NCBI GenBank assembly: GCA_019055375.1
Contig: JAHQIW010007148.1
Coordinates: 1 to 64,000, forward strand
Length of the DNA stretch: 64,000 nt
Direction: 5' to 3'
Source: Parelaphostrongylus tenuis
Taxonomy: Eukaryota > Nematoda > Chromadorea > Rhabditida > Metastrongylidae
A program made the translations under genes and the position numbers. The notes below the pieces were generated by a model. It saw only the letters and a list, made by a program, of their open reading frames with translations. It had not been told where the DNA came from and did no database searches. The first letter of the stretch is position 1, and each line of letters begins with the position of its first letter. Shown piece by piece: positions 11,901 through 26,900 of this stretch.

Positions 11901-14900
11901 GTGGGTCTATAGTTACTATTATAACTCTTGATTAATTCAGCAGAACCTGTGTTTTAGTGAAGCATCAGCTGTTCAAAAAACGAAAATTATCTATATGCTG
12001 CATTTAATGGAAATTATTACTCATTTTTAGGGAACGAATTGGGTTTCTTCTCTCTCGACCACGTCCTTGGAGAAATTCGAATTGCCAAAGTTCTCCCTAA
12101 TGATCACACGGAAACAATTCTGACTGTTAGAGCGACAGATGGCGGTAAATATCCACTTACTGACAGTACAAATATCCGAATTCAGACAACTGATTACGAT
12201 GGTGTGGGACTGCAAATGTCGAGGTTCTTTTTTATTACATTTCATTTTTAAGTTTCCTTTGCAAACATTCCATCTACCATAAAATTCCATAGACAGGAGC
12301 GACCTTTGCTGAGTATTAGTACTTAGTGGTGATTTTGATAGATTTTAACAATTTTATCTGGCTAATAATTTTTGGTGGCTTTTATTTATTCTGTTCTTAT
12401 TTCTTCTTCTTATTTTTGATTCTTAGTAATTTTTATTTCATCTCTGCATAGCTTTGATAAAGCACTGTGTGAACTCGAAAATCTCAATCGGAAAACGATT
12501 TTACGGGCTTGATTATTAGGATAATGACAATATAGAAATCTAAAGTAGAAGTTAAGCTAATGTTACTCTTGTTGTTGTTTCATGTTTGAAACAAAAAAAA
12601 AACTCGCGTTTGTCCGTTTTTTTCTTGCAAGATGAGAACAGCTCTAATTTTACGGAATCTTTGGGTGGTAAAATCAAGGAGTAATCTACAGTTTTTGTGT
12701 TTAAGTTGCCTTGCGTAGTACTAAAGAACGTTTTATCAAAATTAGGATCTGATATAAAGGACGCTAAACACTTTAAGAGGATACATTTACTTGAACATGT
12801 CATTCTACTCATAAGTGATTAGAACATATCCTTACCACATTCATGTTTAATTTCATTCTTCTTCTGTTCATTTAAGTTCTCGTTTATACGTAAATTCTTG
12901 AACTTTACCTGATCGTTATTTTTAAGAGCTCTATATCAACGAACAATCAAGGATACAACTCCACTTGGAACATTGCTTCTTGTTGTAAGCACACGGCCAA
13001 ATGGAGGAGTACGGTACAGGATGAAACAGCCATGTCCTTATTTCGAAGTTCATGCTGTGAGTAGGAGTTCACTTCATTACTTCTGATTTATCGATTTTCC
13101 TTATATAATTTCCATTTCTTCAAAGTATTGACCTCATCAGGCTTCTGGGGCAGTTTCTCTGACGCGCTGGTTAACGAAGGAAAGAGCAAAGAGTATCGGA
13201 TGTACAGTGATAGCAAGGAATCGAGCAGGTTTAGAAGACACGGCGAAAGTAGGTGTTTCAGATCAGTGGTTTCATAGTCAAAGGCATCCTGGACATCTTT
13301 GATAAAGCACTTCATGGTGAACTGAGAGTGATTTCCGCCATAGGAATAGGAATATTTGGTTTTTTTCCATTTGGTAGCAGAGGATGAAAACCCGATTCCT
13401 TCCGTTGGACAAGAATTTTTCATAGAAGTGAGAGTGATCATTCGAGAGCCTATATCTCTGGTCAACGCACTACGTGGCCGTTGCTTGAAACCCCTTCTAT
13501 AATGCTGTAAATTTTAGATTGAAATTATATTTTACATCGGCTGCGCAGTTTCACTAATTTTTATAAAGCACTGCATGGCAAGCTGAGAGTGGTTTCCGTC
13601 ATCGAAATAAGAATTTTTGATTTTTTTTTTCGTTCGGTAGCACAGGATGAGAATTGGATCCTTTCCGTTGGACAAGAATTTTTCATAGGAGGCGTGGAAA
13701 TCATAAGTTCGTGTAGAGGAAATCTTGTAGTATCAGAGTCATGAGTTTAGTCTAGAGTATTTTTCAAAACGGAGAAAACAATTCCTAATTGAATAACAAA
13801 AAATCGCACTTAACACGTGACACGCAAGCGCCGTCAATCGATGGCCGCGTTGAAACCACGGCACCCCCTCCCACCCACCCATCCCGTAGATTAACCATAA
13901 AACGCATGGTCGCATATGTGAGTCAAGCTCATCTTCCCTGCTGCACTCAGAGAAATGGTATTTCCAGAAAATAAGCCCAGCGTTGGAATTGTTCAAGTTT
14001 TTACGCTATCGAACGTTTAGTATTAGTCTAATTGAAGAGTCGGTACTGCGAGAATTATGATCTTGTGAAACGCAAATATTTTTATATTTTATATTTTGTT
14101 CTTAATTTTTACAAGTTTTTTATTTTATATATTATTCTATATTTTTATATTTATATTTTTCAGTGAAACACATATAGAAAGCTGTGATATGTTTGATGTT
14201 GATTTTGTGCTAGACGCGATTGCATCTAGGTCTGGTGATTTTTTCTAAGAAGTATGGAGGTGTTTGACTGATTGGATTGGCGAACTTTTGACCTTTCAGC
14301 TCTGAAGAAGGCGACTGCCGAACGTCAGCTGTCGAATAAAGTTTAATGTAACACCTCGTGTTTTGCTTGAAGAAGAAATTCAGCAAATATTTTTCTTTCG
14401 CTGGAACTTTATAAAAGGACCTTTTCAGAAACGGCCATGTACCGCGCTAACCTAGAGATTTAAGCTTTCGAATGATATTATCACTCTTATTAGAAGTTTT
14501 TGTCCGATGAAGAGATCGGTTTTTTCGTCCTGTGCTACATAACGGTAAAGAGTACGGAATAATCCAAAGTCTTCATATCCAAGCCAATGACGCTTGTCTA
14601 TCTTGTTAGAGTACATCTTCTGAAGTATTTCGTACTTCACTTCAGTTGCTGAAGGCGCGCTGTAGACGCATCTGCAGAACTACGCTGCATCCTTTCTTTG
14701 AATTTATGACCTCTGTACATATAGTGAGCCCAGCCTATTGTCATCATTCGCGCGAAGACTTGCCCGCCTTTATCTACTTGACTAGTACGTTACAGAAATG
14801 TGAAATTAATTTTGAGCTGTGACTTCGCTTTCTAGTTTTTCTGAGGAATATTTGTTATGTTTCATGAGACTTCACTCTGTTGTATAGGCACAATTCGTAT

Positions 14901-17900
14901 CGGTGCATTGAAATCGATTCATTAATCAGAAGGAAGTGTTGACTTGAATATAGGCAGAGCGTGGAGCTTTATTCCATCAATCATCAATATATAAAATGCG
15001 GCATGGAACATAAGGTACATCACAAACAACCATAAGTGAGTCATGAGCAAAACGTAGGATCTGAAGTGGCTTCGAACCCGCGATTACTCTCTTCCGAGAG
15101 CTTATTGAGCTTTCTACTCAACCATTAAGGCTCCCACTCTGCCTTTTCTTTCACCCATGTTTTAACCTTTTGGATGGCTGCCAACAATCATTGGTCAGAG
15201 GGATTGCTCTAAACAGAGGGAGCTTACAGTAAAATAATACTCTGTTTTTGCTGTTCAAGGCGATGGATCGTTCCTTTAGACATGGACTATTAGTGTAGAG
15301 TATCGTGCTATCTGCGGTAATGTTGTAGAGACAGAAATTTCATGTGCCAAATATCATTTTTGAGCCACGCATGTCATGTGGTCTTTAAAAAAAGGGCTGA
15401 CTTATAGAGCTTGATACACGTGTTTCGATCTTGCAGTCTCGTCAGTAGGGCAGTTATCTTTTCTCGTCTCTGCCAATTCTGTGTGAGTGCTCCAGTCCCC
15501 ACACTATGAGTTAGCGACGGCGCGAACGTTTTAACACTCTATGTCCAGTGCAATTATCACCGAACATAGGTGTTGAACACTCTATTTCTCGTGGCTACTG
15601 TATTCAGTTATCATATCTTTTGTTTCGAGTGTATTCTTAAGACCACAGCTCAGATTTCAATGTGCCAAATAATGATTTTTGAGCCACGCATGTCACGTGG
15701 CCTTTTGAAAAAAGGCTGACTTATAGAGCCCGATACACGTGTTTCGACCTTGCAGTCTCGTCAGTGTACAACACTCTGTGATCGGTGATAATTTCACTGG
15801 ACATAGAGTGTGAAACGTTCGTCGTTCGCTAACTTTTAGTGTGGAGACTGGAGCACCCACAAAGGTCTGACAAAAGACGAGAAAGGATAACTGCCTGACT
15901 GACGAGACTGCAAAGTCGAAACACATGTATCAAGCTCTATAAGTCAGCCCATTTTCTAATAGACCACATGATATGCGTGGCTCAAAAATGATTATTTGGC
16001 ATATTGAAATTTGAGCCGTGGTTTTAAGAAAGCACTCGAAACGTGAATAAAAGAGGAGAGGTAATATATTTCATAGAGTTCTGATTACACTTGTGACCGC
16101 AGGTTGTCGAGATATCTTGAACGTCAATATCATCCATTTACTTGTCACGTTGAATTTTCGTAGATTTGACTTTTCAAAGTAGCGGATAGCGGAACAGTTC
16201 AGTAAGCAGATTGAGTAGATTCTGAATACTCATTCCTTTCAGTTTCTTTGATAAAGAACCCGATAAGCACAATCCTACCTTATTCGATTCAAATGTACAG
16301 CTTATTAGAGGTCGATGCTTTTAAAGATCAGTCCGGATAGCCTATTCATACTCTTGGGTTGATTTTCTCTTTACATCACCGATGAAAAGCGGAGAAGTTC
16401 AGCGAGTTTCCGCAAGAAGCAGAGATTCAGCATTCCCATCGTTAAATCTCTGTCATCTCGTTCCATTAATTACTTCTCTAGTACTGACTTTTTTTGAAGT
16501 AACGAATGTCACAGTAGAACAAAATCAAATTTTGCCGCTTATAATTTCAATGACCGACTATCTGTTAACCTCGTGATTTCAATAATTTTCAGTTTTTTTT
16601 TGGAAGTCAAACACAAGGTTCTATGAAACATTTTTTATTCTGAAGCTGATGTTTGGCGGTTTCACCTTCTTTAGAATTTGGGAAGATAAGGTTTCCTACA
16701 ACCCAGTCAGCAAAGCATCTCTCTTCCACTAAGGTGTCCAAGTGGAGATCAACCGTGCAGAGATCACATGGAACTGTGAAGCTTATGCCCCACATCAAAA
16801 TAGCAGTCCTATATTCTGTCTCTTATCACGTGTGATCACGAAACACAGTAACATAAAATCTCACTGTGCATAATCTCAAAAACATTTTGGATAAACGCTA
16901 AAAATCCAAACGTGGACCGCAGATGGATATCCGTTATCACGCGTGATATGAGGCAGTTTAGATGAGTGCTGTTTCTAATGTAGGAGATGCTTTACTCGTA
17001 AGACTCAAAAGAAGTGGTGAGTATGTTAGAAAGTTGTTTTGCGCTCGACACGATTAAAATTTAAGTCTAATGATTTCACTATTGAAATAACGAAGGTGTT
17101 AGGTTGACTCGATTATGGACAACTTCATCTTTCCAGAATCTAAGGAAGGCGGAATTGCCGAAACGTCGTCTAGGAGAACAGATTGTTATATAAAAACACT
17201 TGTGTTTGGCTTACAGCGAACGGATTTATTACCTATTTTCTTTGGGATTAAGAACCTGTTGTACGTAAAAAGAGGTTGAGGTATCTGCTGAATAATTTCT
17301 GAAGCTTTTTCAAATCGATTTTTAGATTGTAGTAAAAGTGACAAGCACAAATCAGAATGCGCCGATATTTAAGCAACAAGTCTATCGCGGTTTCATAAGG
17401 GAAAACAGTCCAAGTGGTTAGTTGTATTTGTTTTGTTTTCTTGAATTCCTGCACAAAAGATTTTTTGTCGTTCTCGATGCACATCAATCGTGTATGCGAA
17501 TCGGAATGTTAAAGCTTTACCTCAGAACTTATCTATCCTCTTTTTCTTCATTTTCAAATTTTCTGCTGTTGAAGGCTCGTCTGTGTTTCTGGCGAATAGT
17601 TCTCCTTTATTGGTTTCGGCTACGGATAAGGATATCGGTCCTAACTCTCTGATCGGTTATCGACTTCTTAATCCCAATGAGCCGTACTTCGTTGTTGATT
17701 TTGTGACGGGAGCTATTAGATCGAGAAAGCCATTAGATTACGAGAAGACCAAGGAGTGGATATTCTACGTTCCAGGCCAGGTCTGGCTTATTCTCTTACT
17801 TTATCGTTTCCTTCAGTCCGTATTAACTTGATTAGAAAAGTTTGATTAAATTAAAACCTGCTATAGTTTTGTAAAAATCAGTAAGTTCTATTGAAAATGA

Positions 17901-20900
17901 TGCATTCAGACATACATATTTACAATAGGAGTCATTGTTACTCGTACATGATCAATAATACTTTCCTATTTGATTTTGAGGCGCAACTTATCTGGCAACG
18001 ATCTTTACTTATTGCCGCATAGACCCGTAAAAAATTTCAACTGATTATCAATAATATATAAAATTATTACTTTTTACTGGCGGTGTATCAGTTTTGAACT
18101 GAGAAGTAGTAGCTTTTTTTTTCGTTAGTCACGCTGACTATGGTCCGTCAAGACATGATCTTTGATTGCTGAATACACCGTTGATGTTTGCATGTGCGTA
18201 AATGTTGATATTTTGATAGATTTTCAAATCAAATCTTAGCAAATTTGAGATGGAGAAATGTGCATATTCATATGTGAATAAGTAAATAGATATGTAGATA
18301 TATATGCATATATGTGCATAAGTATGTATATGTACATATATGTTTACATATGTATACATATATATATATATATACATACTATATGTAAGTGTATATATAC
18401 GTATATGAATATATGTATGTATACAATGTTGGACGATAGGACGCAGTCTATTTTATAATCTCTAATTCTACCAATTCCACAAGTGCTTTAGCTTTCGGAA
18501 AAATGATTAGCTTTAGCAAATACCACCATCGTCACGAATTTACTAACATTTTTGACTTATCAGCCACTGTTATCATCTCACTCATGTTATGTTTTGGCAT
18601 TTCCACTCATACGATTCGAAAACCACTTTCAATTTTGAGCCAAAATATCTCGTATCGTAATGAAAGAAGAAATTGTTAAAATCCACACATTTTTGCTAAT
18701 AAGATAGATGTCTTGCTCTTGTACTATTATGAATTTATGATTTTTCAAAATCAGAAATCGATTTTTTACAAATTTCAATACATCTCGTAATTATTATTTG
18801 AGCCAACATGTCATGTGGTCTGTTAAATGAGCCGACTTATAGAACCCAATGCATTTGTTTCGACGTTGACGGTTTCATTTTTGTTCGTCGTCGCCTACTC
18901 TTAGTATAGGAGACCGAGCCCCCGAGACGAGTGGCTAAAGACGAAGGGTACCGCCGGGCTGTCAAGACCGTCAAGGTCGAAACACGTGTATAGGGCTATC
19001 TGAGTTAGCCTATTTAGCAGACCACGTGACATGTTGGCCCAAATAGTAATTACGAGTCGATTTTTTTATTGATGTCGGATTTCGAAGACTAACGAAATAG
19101 AAAAAGCGTTACCTCTCGTTCGGATGATTGTGGCGATGTCTCTGAATGCATCATCGATGTTCACAGCTGCTGGTATAATATAAACAACTCTAAAGATTAA
19201 AATGTCGTTTTTTTCTAGAAATTTTGAGACTAGAAATGTCAAGAAGTGACTTTTGGACTAAAATGACGTTTTTTTTTACATTCTCAATCACCCTTGAACA
19301 GTACGTTTCTTTATGTGTATATCAAGTTCTCAGAGGGTAAATTTATGAACAGTTATTGACAATACAGCTTCAAACTCAAAGTGTCAACTACACGAAGTAA
19401 CTCAGTCATGTAAGAGCTTCGGTTTCTTTTTGTTTGAAGAACTTTGCAAAAAGTGTGCTGGTTATGATGAGAAAGTGAACTGAAAGTGAAAGTGAGTTGC
19501 TGGTCAGCTGCTATGCTTTAATTCGGGCGAGAGTGGTAGCAGAGCGGTGGCCTCGGTGTTGTAGTGGAAACACGTGGCCCCGGCATGGGTGAAGTGCGGG
19601 TTCAACTCCTGCCGAAGTCAAGAGTTTTGTATATCATTCAGCATCCTTGTATGTAGAGTGGATCGTTGAGTTTACAATAAGTTTCTGTGATTTTAGTGAC
19701 ATGGGAGAGCCGAGACTTTCGTCACCGATTCCAGCTATGGTAATCGTGTCTGTGCTGGACGTTAACGATCGGAAACCCGTCTTCACTAAGTCCACTTATG
19801 AAGTCAACCTACTTTTACCAGTTGTTGCCGGCATTGTGGTGGCGAAACCATCAGCTGTAGACGACGACACTGTAGGAAAGTTGAGGTATACCATCAAGGT
19901 ATGTTTTGAGTTTTTAGCCAAGTTACTATTCGAATGATCTCTTCCAATTTCGATAATCTTGGGGACCTCGTATTGGAATAAAGCTTTTGCTATCGTAATA
20001 CATTGCCCGAGGGAAACCGCACTTGGAGAGTACAGAAGACGAAATTAAAATTGCGTGGTGAAAATCTTTCTTGATCTTTAAGGAGGATGTTCATTCAAAA
20101 CTGTTTACGATAAACTCTACTGATGGTTCAATTACTCTCATCCAACCAAATCCGAAGCATTTGAATGAAACCAAATATGAGGTAGGTTACTAGCCTCGAA
20201 AATCAAATTTTTATGCACAATGCGCTTTTTAACCTTTACTAATCTTGATTTATTTTGAATGCACTTCCGGTTTCCCTATTTTCAAACTTGTCGTTCGTTC
20301 GTTTTTGTGAGCGTTAGAGTGCCGCTTCCAGATGGATGTTCTTGCATCTGACGGCGTTCACACATCGACGGCCTCTGTGCGAATAAATATCCGTAATCCA
20401 CCTGCTGATACAAACGATTTTCGATTTTCACAGATTGAATACAATACCAGTGTGAAAGAGAACACAACGTATCCTGCTGGAGAGTCACTTTTGGCTGTGA
20501 GTTCTTAATGGCGATAGAATTTCATTTGAATATGAGCTATAAGTGAAGCATGATTGGAGTTCTGAATCACAAGTGTGTTCGCTGGTTTGATTTTCTGCCG
20601 CCGAAGGAGAAAAGAGACTTCTTTTGTAGTCAGTTTTGCAGTTAGTTTCGTCCTCAGATGTGACTTATTCTTCATTTGCAAAATTTCTTCGGCATTTTCT
20701 AGTTAATTGAACAGTTTCCCATACTTGCTATCATTGATTTCTTTTGCCAGTTTCTTTTTCTCTGCAAGTTTTCTCAAAATTTCAATTTGCATCCTATTTT
20801 TTCAAGGTCACTGCTATTGGTGCTCCGGAAGGCGTAAGTGTCACCTACAGTATTTTGAACGAACGTGAAGAGGTCTTTATACATGCTGGTACGGGGCTTA

Positions 20901-23900
20901 TCGCTCTCACAGGAAAAAGATTCGATAGAGAGGAAGAGTCGGTCGTTCGCTTACTGGTTCAGGTTATAAGAAATTTCTTATATTCTTACTGTATCTAGTT
21001 TCAAAGTGAGTTCTTATTTATACAGTGGGAACTCCACGTGCAGTATACCGAAACGAAGCTTATAAGGTTTCTCATTTCATTATTCTCAACGACTTTCCAT
21101 CAAATTGATCACATTTAAATATTTGGTACTTCGAATTCCAACGTAATTATCCGTGCTTCATTCAAAATTTTCTCATCCTCATGAAATTTGAATTTATCGA
21201 ACGTTACACGAACGGTAGTGTCGATTTCTTTAGGCTCGTACTCATGAGATCAAGCCACAGTTAGCTCAGTGTATCGTTTCCATCCGTGTAGACGACGTCA
21301 ACGATTGTACTCCTGTATTCGTTGGATTGCCATATGATGTGGTTGTCAGCTCTGATTCAGCTGTAGGAGAGAAGATACTTTCAGTTAAGGCAATCGATCG
21401 CGATATAGGTTCGTACGCCTTAGAAATCACATGCGTAATTCTCCATATCACCGGGGAGTGAAGCCGAAAACAGCAAATGCTACTATTCAGGAATGAATGG
21501 AATTGTCCGTTACCAAAGTCCGTCTCTTCCATCTGTGTTTAAGCTAAATAAGCATGATGGAAAGATTACCGTGAATGGGAGATTGGATGCGTCTTTAGTG
21601 TATCGCTTTGAAGTCATCGCAATGGACCAAGGTATTCTCTAATTACTTGTACGATCAGAAGACGATCTCAGTCACAAAGTTGCAAAATACTCTTGCCTCA
21701 GAATTAATATACTTGATATCTTTGAAGGGACTCCCGTGCTAAAGGCAATCAAAGAAGTGAGCGTTCATGTGGTTGAGAGAGCACGGCCAATTTTCACCAA
21801 GAGGCAATACTACGCTAGTGTTTCTGAAGGATCAAAGAAGAAAACAGTGGTGACTCCCCTTTATTACTTTTAGGCGGGAAGTAATTTTACAGCAAGTTTT
21901 CTAAGGTTTCTTCTTAACATATATTCTTACGATTATCTACTTGTTCAAGGTAACGAAAGTAAAAGCGTCCAGTAATGTCGGAGGCCACTTGATTTACACC
22001 GTTGAAAGTGGGAATGATGACAACCTTTTTGTTATTGATATGGATACAGGTACTTTTTTTTCTCATCTGTAAGATGTTTCCATATAACTGTTCCTTGTAA
22101 AGGTGTGATCAGTGTTAATGGAGAGTTTGGACGCAGAAGAAATGGCCGTGTACAATTTAACAGTAATGGCAAGAGATGTGACCCGAAATCTTTTGAATTC
22201 GACGACTGATGTATGCATTGAGGTGGGCGTTTTCTTTAGTGTAGCTATCTTCTGACACTAAATGTTGTATGTTTAGAGGAAAAAAGTTCTAAGAGGAATG
22301 TAAAGCTCCATATCCATCTTTTTGATCAGGGTTTATAGAGAACTTAGATCTACATTAATTGCCCAAATTGCAAAGTACTCTCAGCCTATGAGGAGCTGAG
22401 ACATGGTTGATATGTCAATCACGTCGCAAACTCTGCAATACTCATAGGGGCTTGAAGAAACGCAAGACAACATCGGTTATTCAAATGAAAAGTGTTGAAA
22501 TTATACAGGCTGGTCGTATGAGGGCAGTTGAAGAGAAGAATTCAGAGAAAAGTTTATAGCCGTAGACAATGTGTGGATCATTGATTGCTAGGGATCAGAC
22601 TGGAATAATGGGGGGGGGGGGGGGGGAGATGATTGTGAGGTTAAGGAGAAGATGATAAGATTTGATTCAATCTCTCACGACTTAATAAAGAGATTTGAGG
22701 CTTGGACTAAATACTTTTCATCGATACAAATGAAACACCTGTTTCCACGAAATGTGACAACCTCTTCTGAGTTTTATTTCAGTTCCCTTGACATTGACTT
22801 TTGTCTCATATTGTTGTTTTCAGATCACTGGAATTAACGACAATGGACCTCGATTCGAACATTCTATGTATCACGTAAATGTAAGTGAGTCGGCTCCAGT
22901 TGGTAGCAAGCTGTTGACCGTAAAAGCTATAGATCCTGACAGTGGTAACGGGCTTATTAGCTACGCCCTTAGTGGACGTGATTCTTCTAGTGAGTGTATC
23001 TTGTTACTTTATGGTGCACTGAATAGATCTTATCATCAGACACTTTTGTGAGATGGCTTTTTCAGTTGTTCATGTGGATTCTACAAGCGGAGTGGTCACT
23101 TTAGCACAACTGCTAGACTATGAGAAAAAACAATATTACGAAGTCACGGTTGTAGCCGCTGACGAGTCACAGCTTAGCGGGGAATCGAAGCTTGTACTAA
23201 CGGTCGGTATTATGTCTTAACGACTTAAACACGCCAGTGTAGTTTCAACTTTCTAATATTGATTCGATCTCTAGGTTGAAGACGTGAATGATGAAGCACC
23301 ACGTTTTTCTACTGCGATTGCCTCAGCAGTGATTTCCGACACAGCAACTTCAGGACAATTCGTAGCCATAATGAGCGTGACAGATGATGTACGTCGCTGT
23401 CCATATATGATTTGAAAGAGTCAAAAACTTTAGACTGAGTATCATGATGAAGCTCGTCATTTCATTACTCAAGTTCTTAGTTAACAAAAGAATTTAAATC
23501 TTGTCTGTTACTCTTAGTCATCGCTGTTTTGATCTAATTTAGGACACCGTATCCTCCATCCAAGACGGTCATCGACTCCTCTATTCGATTATTGAAGGTG
23601 ACGAGACATTGTTCTCCGTTTCGGAGAATAGCGGTGAAGTGACACTACTCCGTCCTGTTGACACTGATGATGTTATAATGAATGATGGAAAGAAGATTCT
23701 AAACGTGTCGGTGTCTGACGGATTGTTCACCGCCTACGGGCAATTAACGGTTTCCATAACAGTTTCTGGACGAAGGCAGGCTCCTCCACGATTTGAGCAA
23801 AGCCAGTATGTTGTTGCAGTACGCGAAAACAAGTAAGAAGCAGTATTTTGAGTTGTTCTACAATTTCCTATCAGATGTAGCATTTTAATAAGACTACAGC

Positions 23901-26900
23901 ATGTTTATAAGTATGGAATTTTTCTCAAGTTCACTTTTATATTCCACGGATACGCTGAAAGTTTTCTTCAATCTAGTGCTTTGACCAACAAGACTTCCAT
24001 TCTCACTGTGCAAGCTCGTGATGGTGTAGCGCCTCTACACTATTCGATTGGTAGTGGGGAAAGCCGAATGCGACCTCTACGAATTGAAAAACTGACTGGA
24101 AGAATCCATCCGAAGATCGTGTTCAATTATCAAAGCCAAAATGCTTATAAGTATGTGTGAGAGACATAAAACTACTAAATGCAACACATTACGTTATAAA
24201 TCAGTTCGAGAAACTCATGTGGAAAAGTTTTTAGAGTTCCACTTGTAGTAGAAGATGCCCTGGGTCGACGTGCTTTCAGCACGCTGACAGTGAATGTCAT
24301 TGATGAGAACGACTGCGCTCCAGTATTTGTTGTCCCAAAGTGGGTTCACTTTTGAGATTTCCAAGAGTTACGCAGTTTTTAAAAAACTATTCGAAAATTT
24401 TTTCCATCATCAAATCATTGTGTACTTTCTGAATTTGGCAATTGCTTGAGGCTATCTCGTCTTTTCCAGATACTCAGTGTCAGTCTCATCGGGAGCTCGC
24501 GAAGGGTGAAGCATTACTAATGGTTGTCTGCAATTGATGACGACGTTGATGATATTGTTGAATATACACTCGTTGATAATAGCGTGACGAGTTCTTCATT
24601 CAAAATCCATCACCGTCACGGTACTCTGTCCGTCTTGAAGCCCTTGGATTCACTAGGTAGGCTTTCGATGTTGGGGTTTATGTACAACTCAGTTATTCCT
24701 TTTCTAACTGGCTGGAAGTATACTGTCTTGTATTAAAATTGCCTATCACTAAAGTAACTTCTCTTTTGATGACTTCAAATCATATCCTCCAATGGTAACA
24801 TCATTTTCAAACCAATTTTTTCTGCAATTTTCTTGTTCTATAGTATTAGAGAAGTTGTTGTCAAGGAAAATATGCTACAGAGATGTCACCAAACCAAGTT
24901 ACTTATTTTTCTCTTTTGAAGAAATGTCACTTACTATCCACTCACTATTGATTTCGCCAGGGATCTGGATTAAAAGAATAAAAGGATAAAGCTCTCGACG
25001 TTGATCAATCCCTGAGGGATGCGCCATGCATTCGACTTCAATTTTGCATATCTGGCCTTTACAATGACTCGCGGAGGCCTCCCGCTGAACCGAGTCAGTG
25101 CTGCTTATCCTCCCAGACAAGTCTGAGACCTGTTTGGTACCAATTTACCGATCTCGGAGGGATGAATGGCTTGGTGAGCCATGAGCGCGAGATTGAACCA
25201 TTGACCTCGTGTGCGACGCAGGACACCTCTAACCACTGCGCCACATGCGCTCCTAGGGATCTGGATTAGTAATAAGAAATTGTGATTAGTAAAAATTAGT
25301 GGAACTGCGACACCTAAAAGCTTGACGTTTACGACTTCTGTCGTTCGGATATTTGGCATTCGAACAGCGAATACGTCAGCCTATTTTTGCATATTAGTTT
25401 GGCTCTTTCGAGTTCCAGTTCATATTCTTATTGCTTATTTCTTTACTTTCATTTAAAAATGGAGATGTTCAGCATTGTTTATTTTTTATTACGTAGTCCG
25501 CGAGATCTTAAAGAGCGGAACTTAAGAAAAATTAGAAATTTCAAGCATGAAAATCTGAAGCACGAAGAGCGGTCCGGCGTCGTGTATCGGTTTTTCTTAA
25601 AAATACATTGCTCAAGATCCTTGTGATGTATGCCACTTTTTTCGTATGGTATTTCCTCTTTCCACTAAGCTTATTTTGGAATGAATTGAACTTTGTCGAA
25701 TGTCGAATCATATACGTGAGAAAGAACTCAAGACTTCATGTTTTTTGAGTCGGCAATATTCAATAGAATCTGAAAAGTGTTATGTGAATGAGGTAGATAA
25801 AACAAAGTTTCATAATTCAAATTTTTTTCCAGTCCTTAGATAATGTTTCTTGGCCATATGATGCAGTCAAGGTTTTTGCTGAAAAATTATCAGCAATTGA
25901 TTGCTGACGTCTTCGATACTTTATATCGAAGAGAGAGTGTGATAGCTGTACAAGAGTCAAAAGTTTTTAGTTCACTTTTTCGGTGTAATGAAACGCGAAT
26001 TCTAACTTCGGCCGAGGCTCCAAGTTTTGCATGTCATTCAACAATTTTTGGGTGTTAACGGGCTTCTGTGGTGCAATAGTTTAGAGTGCCTTGCGATACA
26101 CACGTAGTCAGTTGTTTATCTCATGCCCAAGGCTCCTCAGGCCTTTCATCTCTTTAGAGTCGGCGTGTTGGTACCAGGCTTTTGACGGAGGAGAGTAGTG
26201 CTGACATGATATATTGGTAACCTCTACGAGTCACTCTAAAGGCCCTATAAGCATGCATTCAATCACTTCAAACGATGTCTGATGAAGGTTGAATGCATGG
26301 CGCATCCATGAATGATTGTTCAATACCAAGCGCTCTATTCTCTGTCTTTTTATTATTGTAATGAGCACATTTGAAAGAACAAAGATGTTTTGAGACTGAC
26401 CGCGAGTAATGACACGGTGACACATGTAGGCGTCGTCTTATTTCCGGTGGTTTATTTTGGTGCACCGAAGTCTTACCCTGCACTTCTTGTAATCGATGCG
26501 TAATTTATTCAGCGCAAGTTTTGTGGCGGGTGTCGTCGATAACACGATGTTTCATCAGTAATTTTCACTTAATTTCTAATTCTGGGTGTGTATTTCTATC
26601 GTTGTTCAAAAGAGTTTAGGGTTAAAGAGTACAGCCACTGAAGATATGCAAAAAGCCTGTAACTTCATGAAGTGGCATCGCACGCAGTGTGCAGAATCAT
26701 TTCTGACAAGCAACTGCTTGTTTTCTGATCTTCATTCGCTATGGTGACGTTTGGGTATTGTACGGAATGAGGGGATGGCAAATCTACAAGATTAACTATC
26801 CAATTTTCCTTTCTGAACCTGTATAGCTTCAATAAATGCTGACAGCATAGATTGCAAAGTTGGCGAGTGTTTTTTCTTCACATACAAGAGTTGGCCATGT

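Larger units (their letters stand above)
13249..17325. other. 4-kb intron filled with repeats
   Basis: No exon was recognised. It contains R3 pieces (13290-14080 and 14390-14720), a GAAACG-arm fragment (14300-14385), a tRNA-like segment on the minus strand (15060-15140, with GGGTTCGAAGCC), two family P fold-backs (15337-16045) and a TIR element (16600-17225). Confidence 0.6.
17781..19696. other. Intron with AT microsatellite and repeats
   Basis: No exon was recognised. It contains an alternating A/T-rich tract at 18284-18425 (TATATGCATATATGTGCATA type), a family P copy at 18780-19060, and a tRNA-like GGGTTCAACTCC segment at 19527-19650. Confidence 0.6.

Noticed and set aside
15060..15140. 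tRNA-like sequence on the minus strand with GGGTTCGAAGCC
   Set aside because: No cloverleaf with a pairing acceptor stem could be drawn. More likely a SINE or tRNA relic.
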